Positions 46,639-57,917 of a stretch of 64,000 bases of DNA are shown here, piece by piece. The DNA lies in assembly GCA_019188255.1 (NCBI GenBank), contig JAETXT010000006.1, forward strand, positions 4,402,001-4,466,000. Direction: 5' to 3'. The DNA is from Verticillium longisporum. Lineage: Eukaryota; Ascomycota; Sordariomycetes; Glomerellales; Plectosphaerellaceae. Within the stretch, counting starts at the first letter, position 1. Every line of letters starts with the position of its first letter. Both the position numbers and the translations under genes were made by a program. The notes under the pieces were generated by a model that was not told the DNA's origin, did not search any database, and was given only the letters and a program-made list of their open reading frames with translations.

Positions 46639-48865
46639 ATGAACGTCTTGAAACTTCAGAGGTTTGTGGGCGCTCTCTTCTCTGGCCAGAGAAACACCCT
46701 GGAATCCACTGCCTCATTCTTCCGGCGCTGACCCCTCTTGCGCGCAGGAAGTATCCTCAATTCCCGCAAGATCAGATCTTCGGTCTGACCGACGCCTTCC
46801 GTAAACTCGATGTCGACGACAAGGGCTACATTGATGAGGCTACAGCCATCAAGGCGACGCAGGCCAGTGAGCGTCAGCCGTATGACGTTGTGCGACAAGC
46901 GCTGAAAGAGGTCGACCTCGACTCCTCACGGCGTGTGGAGCTTGAGGATTACGTCGGTGTGCGTTCCATCCCCCCATACCGAGAAAGTTCCTTATTGTTC
47001 TGCGCAAAAGCTGACAACGTGATGGATTCGTAAAGCTCATCGCCAAGCTACGTGACTCCTCGCCCGCGCAAAAGCGCATGTCGACCGGCCCAGCGCCGGG
47101 TGCCGCCGCGAGCATTGTCGCGCAAGCCACGGGCGGAGGAGGGCGCGCGGAAGCCACTTCCTACGCCGGCAAGATACACGTCCAGGGTTGCAATGCCAAC
47201 GGCACGCACACCATTGACGAGGATGAGCGCACCGAGTTCACTCGTCACATCAATGCCGTCCTCGCTGGCGACCCTGACCTCGGCAGCCGACTTCCCTTCC
47301 CCACCGACACGTTCGAGATGTTTGACGACTGCAAGGACGGTCTTGTCCTCGCCAAGCTGATCAACGACAGCGTGCCGGACACCATTGATGAGCGTGTTCT
47401 CAACTTGCCGGGAAGGAAGATCAAGACCCTCAATGCCTTCCACAAGACCGAGAACAACAACATCGTCATTGAATCTGCCAAGGGTATCGGCTGCTCCGTC
47501 GTCAACATTGGCAGTGGAGATATCATTGAGGGCCGCGAACACTTGATTCTCGGTCTCATCTGGCAAATTATCCGTCGTGGTCTGCTTGGCAAGATTGATA
47601 TCAAGTTGCACCCCGAGCTTTACCGACTTCTCGAGGAGGACGAAACTCTGGAGCAGTTCCTCAGGCTGCCCCCTGAGCAGATCCTTCTGCGCTGGGTCAA
47701 CTACCACCTGAAGGCGGCCAACTGGCCAAGAAGGTGTGCTTTCCTCCATCATGAAAATGATTTGTGGCATCAACTAACACGTCCCAGGGTGAACAACTTC
47801 TCCAGCGATATCAAGGACGGCGAGAACTACACTGTTCTGCTCGCCCAAATCGGATCCGAGTACGGCAACACACGCGCGCCACTGCAGACCAATGATCTCC
47901 TGCAGAGGGCCGAGCAGGTTCTCGAGAATGCTGACAAGATGGGATGCCGCAAGTTCTTGACTCCGACGTCGCTCGTGGCCGGAAACCCCAAGCTCAACCT
48001 GGCTTTCGTCGCGAACCTATTCAACAACCACCCTTGCCTCGACCCCATTACCGAGGAGGAGAAGCTCGAGGTCGAGGATTTCGATGCTGAGGGTGAGCGC
48101 GAAGCTCGTGTCTTCACCTTGTGGCTCAACAGTCTGGATGTCCAGCCCGCCGTTCAGTCTTTCTTCGACGACCTGAGGGACGGAACCATCCTGCTCCAGG
48201 CCTACGACAAGGTCATCAAGGGCTCGGTGAACCAGCGACACGTGAACAAGCGCCCCGCGCACGGCGGCGAGGTGTCGAGGTTCAAGGCTGTGGAGAACAC
48301 CAACTATGCGATCGAACTTGGCAAGCAAAACGGGTTCTCTCTCGTCGGTATTCAAGGAGCCGACATCACCGACGGTCAAAGAACGCTCACCCTCGGCCTG
48401 GTTTGGCAGCTGATGCGCAAGGACATTACCCTGACCCTGTCTGCGCTTGCGCAGCGCCTAGGAAGAGGGAAATCACAGACTCCGAGATGGTACGCTGGGC
48501 CAACGAAATGTCAAAGAAGGGCGGCAGGAACTCGGCCATTCGATCTTTCAAAGACCCATCGATCGGCACCGGCATCTTCCTCCTGGACGTCCTCAATGGC
48601 ATGAAGAGCAGCTATGTAGACTACGACCTCGTGACGCCGGGCCACACCGATGACGATGCGTACCTCAACGCTAAGCTCAGCATCAGTATTGCTCGAAAGA
48701 TGGGAGCCACCATTTGGCTGGTGCCGGAGGACATCTGCCAGGTCCGCAGCCGACTTGTCACCACCTTTATCGGTAAGAAAAATAGGAAGCCAAGCCCTCG
48801 TGTTGTAACATGCAAGCTAACCTGTGCCTTTAGGCTCTTTGATGGCAACATCGGAAAGGATGTAG
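46639..48865 (+). CDS. fim1: fimbrin/plastin (Sac6), actin-bundling protein, one one-base loss
   Basis: Fimbrin crosslinks actin filaments in endocytic patches. Five exons: 46639-46661, 46748-46958, 47036-47733, 47788-48772 and 48834-48865. Exon 1 encodes only MNVLKLQR. An EF-hand-like region (LTDAFRKLDVDDKGYID, VDLDSSRRVELEDYV) is followed by four calponin-homology domains, with DGLVLAKLINDSVPDTIDER marking the first and GENYTVLLAQIGSEY, DGTILLQAYDKVI and GTGIFLLDVLNGM the later ones. The frame slips once near 48459-48466: one extra base (probably a third G in CTAGG) restores LAQRLGKREITDSEMVRW. The model then closes at 649 residues, the usual fimbrin length, ending IGSLMATSERM. The slip is best read as a sequence error. 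Confidence 0.94.
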
Positions 48866-49580
48866 ATCGCGATTGGAGGAGCAAATGGGCAGGCGCACTC
48901 GGCCAAGCGATGCTGCCATGCGAATGTTATGGACTCGATTGATTGGGGTCATTTGTTGGTGATGGGTGGGGGTCTCAGCGCCGTCTTGTCGCCAGCCAGC
49001 ATTGCGTTCTGGAAGGTTCTACGAGTTCTTGTTCTACATGCGTAAAACGAATCACCTATCAACTTGTTTTTTGTACTTACTGTGTGTGATGCGATCAATA
49101 TGAGGTCATCCCGGTTCAATCCACAAAGCGCAACCCGGCTTCTTTTTCAATTCTGCCGCTGTATCATCTTCGTTACACCATCCTAGGTATCGAGATAGAG
49201 AGGCATCAAACGAATAGGTGAATCCTTGAAACAACTGCATACATTTTCTTAGCAGTAACGATACATCTTGACAGAACGTGAGAAAGAAGTACAACCTCAA
49301 GGATGCCGGCTGTGGCTGCATCTGGTGTCGTCACAGGTCGATCGGTATTACATAAGCGCGATAGCTGTTGGCTGACGGATTCCCAAAACTTTTGACGCAT
49401 GCGACCAGAGGCACCTATCCTCCCCCAATCCTGTGGTCAACGCGCATCTCTTGTTTTTATCACCTGTGCCTGCCAATCGAGGACGCTCGTCGCGGCATTC
49501 TTCTCAGCCACTCAATTGAAAGTACGATACATACTCGCTTCTTCTTCTTTGTTTCCGCGCATTCCGCCAACACTACTACC
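48866..49580. other. spacer between fimbrin and the SR-protein gene
   Basis: It carries the fimbrin 3' UTR and the promoter/leader of the next same-strand gene. The last 100 bases are C/T-rich. Nothing else is visible. Confidence 0.45.
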
Positions 49581-50836
49581 ATGTCGCGCGGCGGCGGAAC
49601 CACGTTGTACGTCACCGGCTTCAGCCATGGTACTCGTGCTCGCGACCTTGCCTACGAGTTCGAACGGTATGTCCAACTGCAATCAATCAGCCTTACGTTG
49701 TCGATGCCTCCGCCCTCCTCTACCTCCACCTACCTGCCTCCTGCGCGCGATCCTTCCGAGCTTTCGACCGTCCTCCCTCCCTGATCGTCGTCATCGTCGT
49801 CGTCGTCGTCACTCACAGTCTCCCCGTATCCAACGCCACTGGCTGTCGTTCAGCCTTGCGCCGCCCTCCTCCCACCGTTCATCCCGCCTCGATTCCGTCC
49901 CGACAGGCAACTTTTGTTGCGCCGACTGCCAGCGACTGGCATGCTCAGCGCATCTATTGTTTGGATCAACGGTGGCACATGTCGTTGCCCTCCTGAAACC
50001 CACCTTGTTTGAAGTCACTAACATGAACTTCTTCTAACAGCTATGGACGATTGGTTCGATGCGATATCCCGGCACCCCGATCCGCCTCGAGCAGACTGTA
50101 AGTAGTTGTCGAACATCTTTCTTGAGGTCCGCATTCTGACCACAAGTCTCACCTAGCTTTGCCTTTGTTGAGTACGAAGATCGTCGTGATTCCGATGATG
50201 CCTACCACGAGATGCATAACAAGCGCATCGGACGTGACGATGTTCTGAAGATCGAGGTTAGTGCCCCAAACCATGTTATACACCTCTGTTATTGCAGCGC
50301 CAGCTGACCTGCTTCGCAGTGGGCCCGCACACCTCCTTCTGCCTCTTGGCGTTTCGATTCCGGTCGCGATCGTGAGCGCGCCCCCAGACGCTCCTCTCCC
50401 CGCCGTGGACGGTCGCCCTCTCCTCGCCGCAGCACGCGCGACTACTCGCCTCCCCCTCGAAAGGAAGACCGCCGTGATCGTGACCGCGACTACGACCGCG
50501 ACAGCCGCCGCGACCGATCCCGTAGCCCCGACCGACGGTATGATTAGAGGCCCTTCAACCGACCGTGTTGCTCAGCGATATTAACTGATGTAGTGGCGAC
50601 AGCCCCCGCGACGCCAAGGACGATCGTGACGTGAAGGACGACCGTGACGCGAAGGACGACCGTGACGCCAAGGACGACCGTGACGATCGGGACCGCCGCG
50701 ACAGCGGTGCCAATGGCGACGACCGCAAACGTACGTTCTTACCCCTCACACTCGCAAGCAAGCAGCTTTGCTGACGGTGCCCGCAGCCATTGACAGTCCA
50801 CCTCCCGTCCACGACGACCTGGACGTTGCGGAGTAG
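49581..50836 (+). CDS. SRP1: SR-type splicing factor with one RRM
   Basis: Six exons: 49581-49666, 50041-50097, 50157-50256, 50320-50537, 50594-50730 and 50787-50836, giving 215 residues. The N-terminus is an RRM: TTLYVTGF (RNP2), RARDLAYEFERYGRLVRCDIP and LFAFVEYEDRRDSDDAYHEM (RNP1), as in S. pombe Srp1-like proteins. An Arg/Ser/Pro-rich segment (RRSSPRRGRSPSPRR) follows, then an Arg/Asp-rich domain with four tandem copies of a six-residue unit of the type DAKDDR. The first intron (49667-50040, 374 bases) is far longer than others in this window and contains a GTC/GTCATC simple repeat near its middle. Long first introns in SR genes elsewhere mediate self-regulation by alternative splicing. 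The symbol is by similarity only. Confidence 0.87.
49784..49810. repeat. (TCG)n run inside the first SR-gene intron
   Basis: About eight TCG units, one interrupted by CAT, within the 374-base first intron. They could serve as a splicing-enhancer or silencer tract. Confidence 0.6.
50608..50680 (+). repeat. 18-base coding tandem repeat (DAKDDR)x4
   Basis: Four near-identical 18-base units within exon 5 encode Asp-Ala/Val-Lys-Asp-Asp-Arg. The units differ at a few positions, so this is a young coding minisatellite likely to vary in copy number between strains. Confidence 0.85.
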
Positions 50837-52491
50837 TGAAGTATATTGGCAAGTCGCAGCTCTTTCATGAGCGATCCAAAACGGCTGTTGGGCGCAGGCT
50901 TTTGATTTCCCTTTTCTCCAAGTTGTTCCGAGTCTGCCAAAATTTTCCCTTACCTACAATGGATTTTCTAGTCTCGATGCGCCCGAACCTTTGCTCCATC
51001 TCCCACCCCCTCTTCCGATATCTTCTTCTACGCCCTCCCACAACCCGAACGACCGAGCGACCGATCCTCCCCCGTTGGACCTGCAGAGCCGGCGGAACAA
51101 CCATTCGAAGCACGAAAGCGGAACCGGACAAGAGCACTCTACCTTTGGCGCACAAGCTCACCTCAGTTCAGCAGACCCAGGGCCTTCCCAATATCGGACA
51201 ATCGTTTACGAACACTTTTGTAGATTAGGTAGTGGATGTAGGTCAATTTCTTATTAACATGAAGCCCTCCGTCGCAGAACTGGCACCAGCTGCTCAAGGA
51301 CATGGTGTCTTTCCATCCGAGACCACCGCGGCCCCAGCTGGTCACACCCTGTGACCAATGAATTAGCTGTGACTTACTCGACAATTACCGTATTGCTTGA
51401 GAATGAGTCTTAGTATCGTATGACGGCTGATTGGATTCGTGCACATCCCTCTTGTGATGTATGTCCTTAATTCTCTAGCGTGCCACCGTCATTTCCAGCG
51501 ATATCCCATTCACGTGCAAGCTGCAGAGGTTCGTGATCCAGTGACTCGCTGAACTTGTGGTCTCCCTGCGGAATGAGAGCCTGATACGTTGGAGGCAGCG
51601 AAGAGGTGAGTGACCCAGCTGGTGCTGGCGTTACAGGACGGCTCGGGGCGGTTCAGGGCCTCGTTCGCTGGAGGACGGCCCACTCTAAGGACCATCCTGT
51701 CCAAGCTGCCAAGCCTTCCTTGGCCACTCATTGGCAGAAGCCCACCAGCGTACCCCAAAGTACCTCCACTATTGAGGTCACGGCCATGGCAGCGGCTTGT
51801 GACCTCAGCCAGCGGGCGGGTTCGATCTTGCGTCAAACCTCTCCTAGTTTGGCCGACAACTCGTTCCCCATTCTCCCGACACCAACGTCTACCCATGATC
51901 CTCGAGCAGCTTGCCGGCCTATTCTGCGGGGGCACACAGATCACTGTCATTGGCGACTGCGTCTTCTGAGGCTGCTACCTACGAACACTTCCCCTGTACC
52001 ACCACAGATTGGACTACTTCGCGCTTGTCTCACAGTATCAACGAGGCCAACCTAGCTCCTACGGAGGAACCGACTACATAGCGCAGCTTTTCGTCCATGA
52101 GCATTCACGGAGCTTCGCCCTGACTACTATCCGGCTCATTCACCAGCTACGAGGTGCGGCTGTCTTAATTGATTCGATCATCACTCGACCAACGGAGCAT
52201 GCGGCGCAGAACTGTGCTTTAAACACATCCACAAGCTGCCACGAACCACCCGACTATGTCGCCCTACCGACAGTCCAGATACCTATAACGCCATACAAGC
52301 TAGCCAGGCTCTCTCTCTCTCTCCTTTACGAATACAATCTCGCCACACCTAGACTGATCTCTATCCGATGATAGCAATTGCATTGTTACGCAAGACCGCA
52401 CCTCTTATTTCCTTGTTATAGGCCCTTCGGAGCCATTATCATTCTTTGAGCTGCGAAAGGCTCGAAACGAGAATTCTCTTCGTTAGCCGCC
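50837..52491. other. 1.65 kb spacer between SR-protein and carrier genes
   Basis: No supportable gene. A minus-strand open segment at about 51650-51480 (containing PPTYQALIPQGD) and a plus-strand 120-codon frame at 52009-52371 look protein-like in places but lack starts, family motifs or clean introns. Confidence 0.45.
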
Positions 52492-53740
52492 ATGGTAAGT
52501 TGATGACCTTGTACTGGAATGATTAGACCTATTTGTGGATGAATATGGCTCTCATTCTTTGTTTCCCAGTCCGAAACCGAGATCGCTGAAACCCGGGTCG
52601 CGCCCGTGGACCGCACTACACAATTCTACGAAACGATATCACAACCCGTCGTCGCGGCCTTTTGCGCCGGCGGTGTGGCCGGCGCTGTGTCGAGAACTGT
52701 CGTCTCCCCGCTGGAGCGGCTCAAGATCCTCTTTCAGATCCAGAGCGCTGGCCGAGATGCGTACAAGTTGTCTGTCGGCCAGGGCCTCAAGAAGATGTGG
52801 GTTGAGGAAGGATGGCGAGGTTTCATGCGCGGCAACGGAACCAACTGCATCCGTATTGTCCCGTATTCTGCTGTGCAATTCGGCAGCTACAACTTTTACA
52901 AGAGGGTATAGTTGCAACGTCTAGCCTCCTTGCCTTCTCGCTCCTTGCATGCTGACAAGAAGGCGTTAAGAACATATTTGAAGCCTCCCCAGGCGCGGAT
53001 CTCTCATCACTGACACGCCTCATTTGCGGTGGTGCGGCTGGCATCACGTCGGTCTTCTTCACATACCCGCTCGATATCGTCCGAACCCGCCTGTCTATCC
53101 AATCTGCCTCGTTCGCCGAGCTTGGGGCACGACCAGACCACTTGCCTGGCATGTGGTCCACCCTGAAGTCAATGTACAAAACCGAGGGTGGTATGGCTGC
53201 CCTATACAGAGGCATCACACCTACAGTAGCCGGCGTGGCGCCAAACGTGACCCTCCACCGCACGGACCTGCTCGCGAGACATCGCAGCTGACTGAGAGTC
53301 CTTGGACAGGTCGGGCTCAAGTTCATGACGTATGAGATACTGGGGACGTATCTCAGACCCGAAGGAGAGGAAAACCCGAGCGCTGTGAGGAAGCTGTTGG
53401 CTGGTGCAATCTCTGGCGCTGTTGCGCAGACGTGCACATATCCATTGTAAGTCCTTACCTCACAACGCCATCAAGTCTTTGTCATCTAACCCCTCCTAGC
53501 GACGTTCTACGAAGGCGTTTCCAAATCAACACCATGTCTGGTATGGGGTACCAATACAAGGGCGTCACAGACGCCGTCAGGGTCATTCTCGCGCAGGAGG
53601 GCATCAAAGGTCTCTACAAAGGCATCGTGCCGAACTTATTGAAGGTGGCGCCCAGTATGGCGTCAAGTTGGTTGAGCTTCGAGCTATCCCGAGACTTCCT
53701 CGTGTCTTTGAACCCGGGAGACGAAGAGGTCATCATTTGA
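52492..53740 (+). CDS. mitochondrial carrier, YPR011C/SLC25A42-like
   Basis: A six-span inner-membrane solute carrier. Exons: 52492-52494 (the ATG alone), 52570-52905, 52971-53246, 53310-53446 and 53500-53740; the 330-residue model is in frame throughout. The three carrier signatures are [27 protein letters not shown] and [14 protein letters not shown], each closing a threefold repeat, with [13 protein letters not shown] before the first and [21 protein letters not shown] in the third. The third signature resembles yeast YPR011C, which moves adenosine 5'-phosphosulfate and PAPS. The related Leu5/SLC25A42 group moves coenzyme A, so the exact substrate stays open. The start rests on splicing directly after ATG (GTAAGT donor). 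Confidence 0.9.
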
Positions 53741-54261
53741 GACGGCGTGGTGCTTTGATCTTGTACAACTGGTAGACGGTAGCGATCATGAAATCGACTT
53801 GTGCAATCAAGAGAAGTTGAATGTTGAGAACCTACTGCATCTGAGTGACACCGCAGCATCTATTTTAAGACTACTCAAATACTTGCCTTTCGAGAAAGGA
53901 AGAGGTCAGTAGTTGTATACATGTTGGAGTTTGGAGCATCGTGATGCCATGCAACCATGTTAGTTTGTGCTACACCGAGAATTCACCATGCCTCTCACCG
54001 AGGCAAGAGAAAAGCATGTGGGCCGCTCGGCCAATCAAAACCATTATGCCTAGCGAGCAAAGTCCCGCCCTCGCCCGTCTTCTATGGTCCGAGCGTCTTC
54101 ACAACTGCCCTAGTAATTTTCGCCCACAATTCCCCTCCCACCTCCAGTCTTTTCCAAGGTGTGGGAATTTCTCTTTTTTTCTTCCTCGACGAACGAACCT
54201 TCCGACAGCGACAACCACCACCCATCGACTTAGTTCCGGACATCGCGAAGTCGACGACAAG
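53741..54261. other. spacer holding the eL18 promoter
   Basis: It lies between two same-strand genes. The 100 bases before the eL18 start are C/T-rich, typical of highly expressed fungal genes. No further feature is seen. Confidence 0.45.
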
Positions 54262-55129
54262 ATGGGTACGTAAACTCCCACCATCCGAGCCTTTATACCA
54301 TGCGAGTGGAGTTACCTTCGGGTGCTCTGCGACCTGGCACGCGCGCACTTGCCTCCTCGCCGAGGACGAACCGCCGCAGCAGTCCTTGAGCATGATCGAT
54401 CGAAAGGCTGACGATGGATTCTTCCCCTCACAATAGGCATTGATCTCAACCGTCACCACGTGCGCGGCACTCACCGCACGGCTCCCAAGAGCCAGAACGT
54501 GTACCTGAAGCTTCTCGTCAAGCTGTACCGCTTCCTGGCCCGTAAGTTTCCCAGTCAAGGCTCCCCAAGAAGAAAAAAACTTGGATCGAGAAGGCATTGG
54601 GCTGACCGAACGTGACAGGCCGTACCGATGCCAACTTCAACAAGGTCGTTCTCCGCCGCCTGTTCATGTCCCGCATCAACCGCCCTCCCGTCTCCCTGTC
54701 CCGCATTGCGGCCAACATCAAGGAGGATGAGAAGCGCATCGTCGTTGTTGTCGGCACCATCACCGACGACAACCGTCTCCTGACGGTCCCCAAGGTGACC
54801 ATCGCCGCCCTGCGATTCACCGCCACTGCCCGTGCCCGTCTGGCTGCCGCCGGCGGCGAGGCCATCACCCTCGACCAGCTTGCCCTCCGCTCTCCCACCG
54901 GTGGCAACACCCTGCTGCTCCGCGGCCCCAAGAACGCCCGTGAGGCCGTCAAGCACTTCGGTTTCGGCCCCCACAGCCACAAGGTATGCTGCCACCCCTC
55001 ACACAACAGCCTGTACATTCTTCGCTACGGCTTGCTGACCCCCCTCTGTAGAAGCCCTACGTCGCCTCCAAGGGCCGCAAGTTCGAGCGTGCCCGTGGTC
55101 GCAGACGCTCCAGGGGTTTCAAGGTGTAA
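54262..55129 (+). CDS. RPL18: 60S ribosomal protein eL18
   Basis: Exons 54262-54265, 54437-54541, 54619-54983 and 55052-55129 give 183 residues, the normal length. Exon 1 holds only ATG plus one base, so the frame begins [15 protein letters not shown] after splicing. Diagnostic segments are [63 protein letters not shown] and the basic tail [13 protein letters not shown]. The 171-base first intron is the longest; I looked for C/D-box snoRNA features in it and found none convincing. Confidence 0.96.
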
Positions 55130-56004
55130 GCGGGTTTTACGACGGAATTGGACGATCTGGGTCTGCTGCGGTTTGGCTCTCGCGTTCTTCGCGCCACGAC
55201 GCTCAACGGAAGACGCGGTCTCGGTCAGGGAAATGGTTATGCATGGTACTGGCGTCGATCGGTATCCCAAAATTCGACCTATGCGAATACACACTCTGGC
55301 TTTTTGCCTTTACCAAGATTGGCCCCGGCCCTTGCATGTACCTTCCCATTCGTGGCATGCGGCCCATATCCTGTCCCCAGATCCTAGTAAACCTTTCCTT
55401 GACGACTGTCCTCAATGTGTGCTTGATTCTTCGGTGAAAGGCTACCATGCAGCCTTCATCGACCATGTATCGATTCGTGTGATCCCTCCGAGACATTGCT
55501 TGTGGCGCACGTCTAGACCCGCATGCAGTACGCTCGTCGGGCTTCGTGCGGGTTATGATCACTTGTTGTGCTTTCATGATTCCGCCACTCTACGAATACA
55601 CTCGCCCTTTGTGAGCCTCAGCAAGCAACATCATTCGTTCGGCACAGAGTACAGGCAGGCGGCTATGTAATAAGGCCACTTAACGTTCCCGTATGAGCGC
55701 AACACGAGAGTCATGCGTGGCGAGGTTAAGGACCGGTCATTTCTAAATACGCAGGCACCCTCTCGCGTGCCTTGAGCTGCGGTGCCTGCCAGTTCCTACT
55801 GATACAAATCGGCCCTCTCGGGCACCGTCTGCCCCTTTTTTGGACATGCAGACTTTGAAGCTCTAGTAGCCAGTAATTGAGCTCCTCAGACAGGTGTTGC
55901 TATAGTACTATCCTGGGGCAAGGCCACGAAGCTGGGGATGCAATACTGTGGTGGATCTTTTCTGCGGGCTCATCAGCCCTTTTGGCCATCTCATCTGCCG
56001 CCAT
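55130..56004. other. convergent spacer between eL18 and OST3
   Basis: 875 bases between two 3' ends. The eL18 frame at 54612 reads on into this region in the unspliced state but has no conserved content. No gene is seen. Confidence 0.5.
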
Positions 56005-57188
56005 TTACATGAAAGGGGGCAGAGAGAAGGGGTATCCGCCGTTCTTGATGCGGAAGACGCTGAGAAGGAAGCTGTACATGATGAACATGACACCAGCACC
56101 AGCCAAGATGGCTATTTGCTGCTTCTTGGGATCAGCAATTCGCGGCACCTTCACAGTCAGTGCAATGGCGCAGAACGCTAGGACACCATCTGGGAGTGCA
56201 TTAGTCAAGTCACCCGCGATTGAAGGGTTTGGTGGCAACTTACAAATGGCAGCGACGATCTGCGTCTCCATGCCGAGCTGGTTCTGGAAGCCACCAGTGA
56301 AGTAAGTGACGCCGCCCTTGCCATTGCCGACAACGTACGGTGTCTTGCGAATCAGGGTGAACATGTAGCCGCTGGTGAATAGGAGAATTGTGATAAGGCT
56401 GAAGACGGCCCAGAGGTTGCGGCTCCTAATGACAGGAAGGACGTAAGGAGAAGCCGTGATGAGGGCAGTACCCAGGCCAAGCGTGACGACAACAGTCGAG
56501 ATCCATCGCATCCAGTTGATGGGACGCTTCACGCTGGGCTGGGGGCGGCCATCCATGTGGCGAGCGAGCCACGAGTGGACTTGTTCGGCAACCTGGGGTC
56601 TGTTCGACTTAGTGATATGGTCCAGGAGATACATTCCAGTCTCAATTAGACGTACCCGCTAGTGAAGTCGTAGCGCAAGGGCTCAGAAGATGCGACAGCG
56701 TGGGGTCCAGTAGTAGGCAGATACAGCAGCAGAACAGGTGCGGTTTGAAGTCCGAGCTAGGCAAGAACGTTACGTTAGCCGACTTGTCTGGAAGTGCTCG
56801 CAAGCTCAAAGGCACCCTGGGCGTTCGGAATACTAACCGACATGAATGTATCCCGGCCGTCGGCAAAATCCAGAGTTCCGAAGATCATGCGGGACTCGGC
56901 TTTCTTGTCGCCCTTGGTCCAGCTGCGTGACAGGATGTCCCATTCGGGTTGAAACTCGCGACACAGCTGGCATCCGAACTTGGAGTCGAGGGCCGTCAGC
57001 AACACCATGGTGGTGTAATCACGCGGCAACGCAGTAACCTGCTTGAAGGTCTTCTCGTTGAGCTTGACGGGCGAGGACGACAGTGCCTTGGTGTGGAAGT
57101 CCTGGAAGCGCTCCTCTGGCGACTTGGCCGCCGCTAGAGCTCCTGACGCCAGAAGCGAAAGGCGAAGGAGGGAGGAAAACCAACGCAT
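56005..57188 (-). CDS. OST3: OST3/OST6 subunit of oligosaccharyltransferase
   Basis: Thioredoxin-fold subunit of the ER N-glycosylation complex. Four exons on the minus strand: 57188-56838, 56756-56656, 56599-56244 and 56189-56005 (330 residues). The start MRWFSSLLRLSLLASGALAA gives a signal peptide; longer in-frame starts upstream would spoil it. The luminal domain carries the redox motif CQLC at residues 73-76, as in Ost3/Ost6, and TAPVLLLYLP with the cis-Pro-like position. Four membrane spans follow (from INWMRWISTVVVTLGLGTAL to the C-terminus), with the conserved GGVTYFTGGFQNQLGMETQI loop between. It is divergent from the coiled-coil gene. Confidence 0.94.
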
Positions 57189-57917
57189 GGCGGGCTGAAC
57201 TGAGATCTGTAAACGATAGGTTGTGACTGTACTCAATGCGGTGCACAGGCCTGCGTGCCGGAAAGATTGTCTGGTGCGTGGTGGGCGTTGACGTTGACGT
57301 TGACGTTGACGAAGTGGCTTCCACCACGGTACTTCTGGTGCATGTGTCAATTGGAGGTCGTACTGGACACTTTGGGCAGGAGCACTGGGCAGGCGGGACC
57401 AGAGGAAGGGGGTACGTACCTTGCAACTCTCAAATCGACTAGCTGTTGACCTGATTGGTGCAAACGAGGCATTCTGGGGCTTTGTCTGTGTGAGTTACGT
57501 GGGGTAGGTGTGCACTTCCAGCCAAGAGCTCATACGGTCACATGACAGTGACACTAGTTCATTCTTGGAATCATGTTTACTTACGCCACGCTCAACATCC
57601 AAACACACGAAGATGTAAGATCTCTTACAGAGCAACGTCCACCCATCGGATCTTCCATACTCTACAGTCTTATCCTGCTCTTGTCTGTGATAAAGGCGTC
57701 TTTCGTCGCTTCTTTGGCACTCAAGTTCAGGCTGCCTATGACAGATATCTGACAGTATCACGTACCCCACCACACCACACGCGTACGTGACTGGCGGGAT
57801 GCCTGTCAACACCCGTCTTCTGGACGCGGAGCAGGTATGGCATCTCAAAATCAGCGAATACTTACGGCTAGGAGCTAAGTCGATTGTTAGCGTCAGCAGC
57901 GTATTCACGAGCACACC
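57189..57917. other. divergent promoter region, OST3 and coiled-coil gene
   Basis: It contains the (TTGACG)n repeat at 57284-57310 about 100 bases from the OST3 start. The rest has no visible feature. Confidence 0.45.
57284..57310. promoter_or_regulatory. tandem TTGACG repeat with TGACGT cores upstream of OST3
   Basis: Four consecutive GTTGAC units create three or more TGACGT hexamers, the core recognised by ATF/CREB-type bZIP proteins. The repeat lies 96-122 bases upstream of the OST3 start codon. OST genes respond to ER stress through the bZIP HacA in fungi, but the HacA site differs in detail, so regulator identity is inference. Confidence 0.45.

Noticed and set aside
54266..54436. snoRNA in the first eL18 intron
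   Set aside because: TGATC and CTGA words are present, but box C is poor, spacing is wrong and no terminal stem forms.
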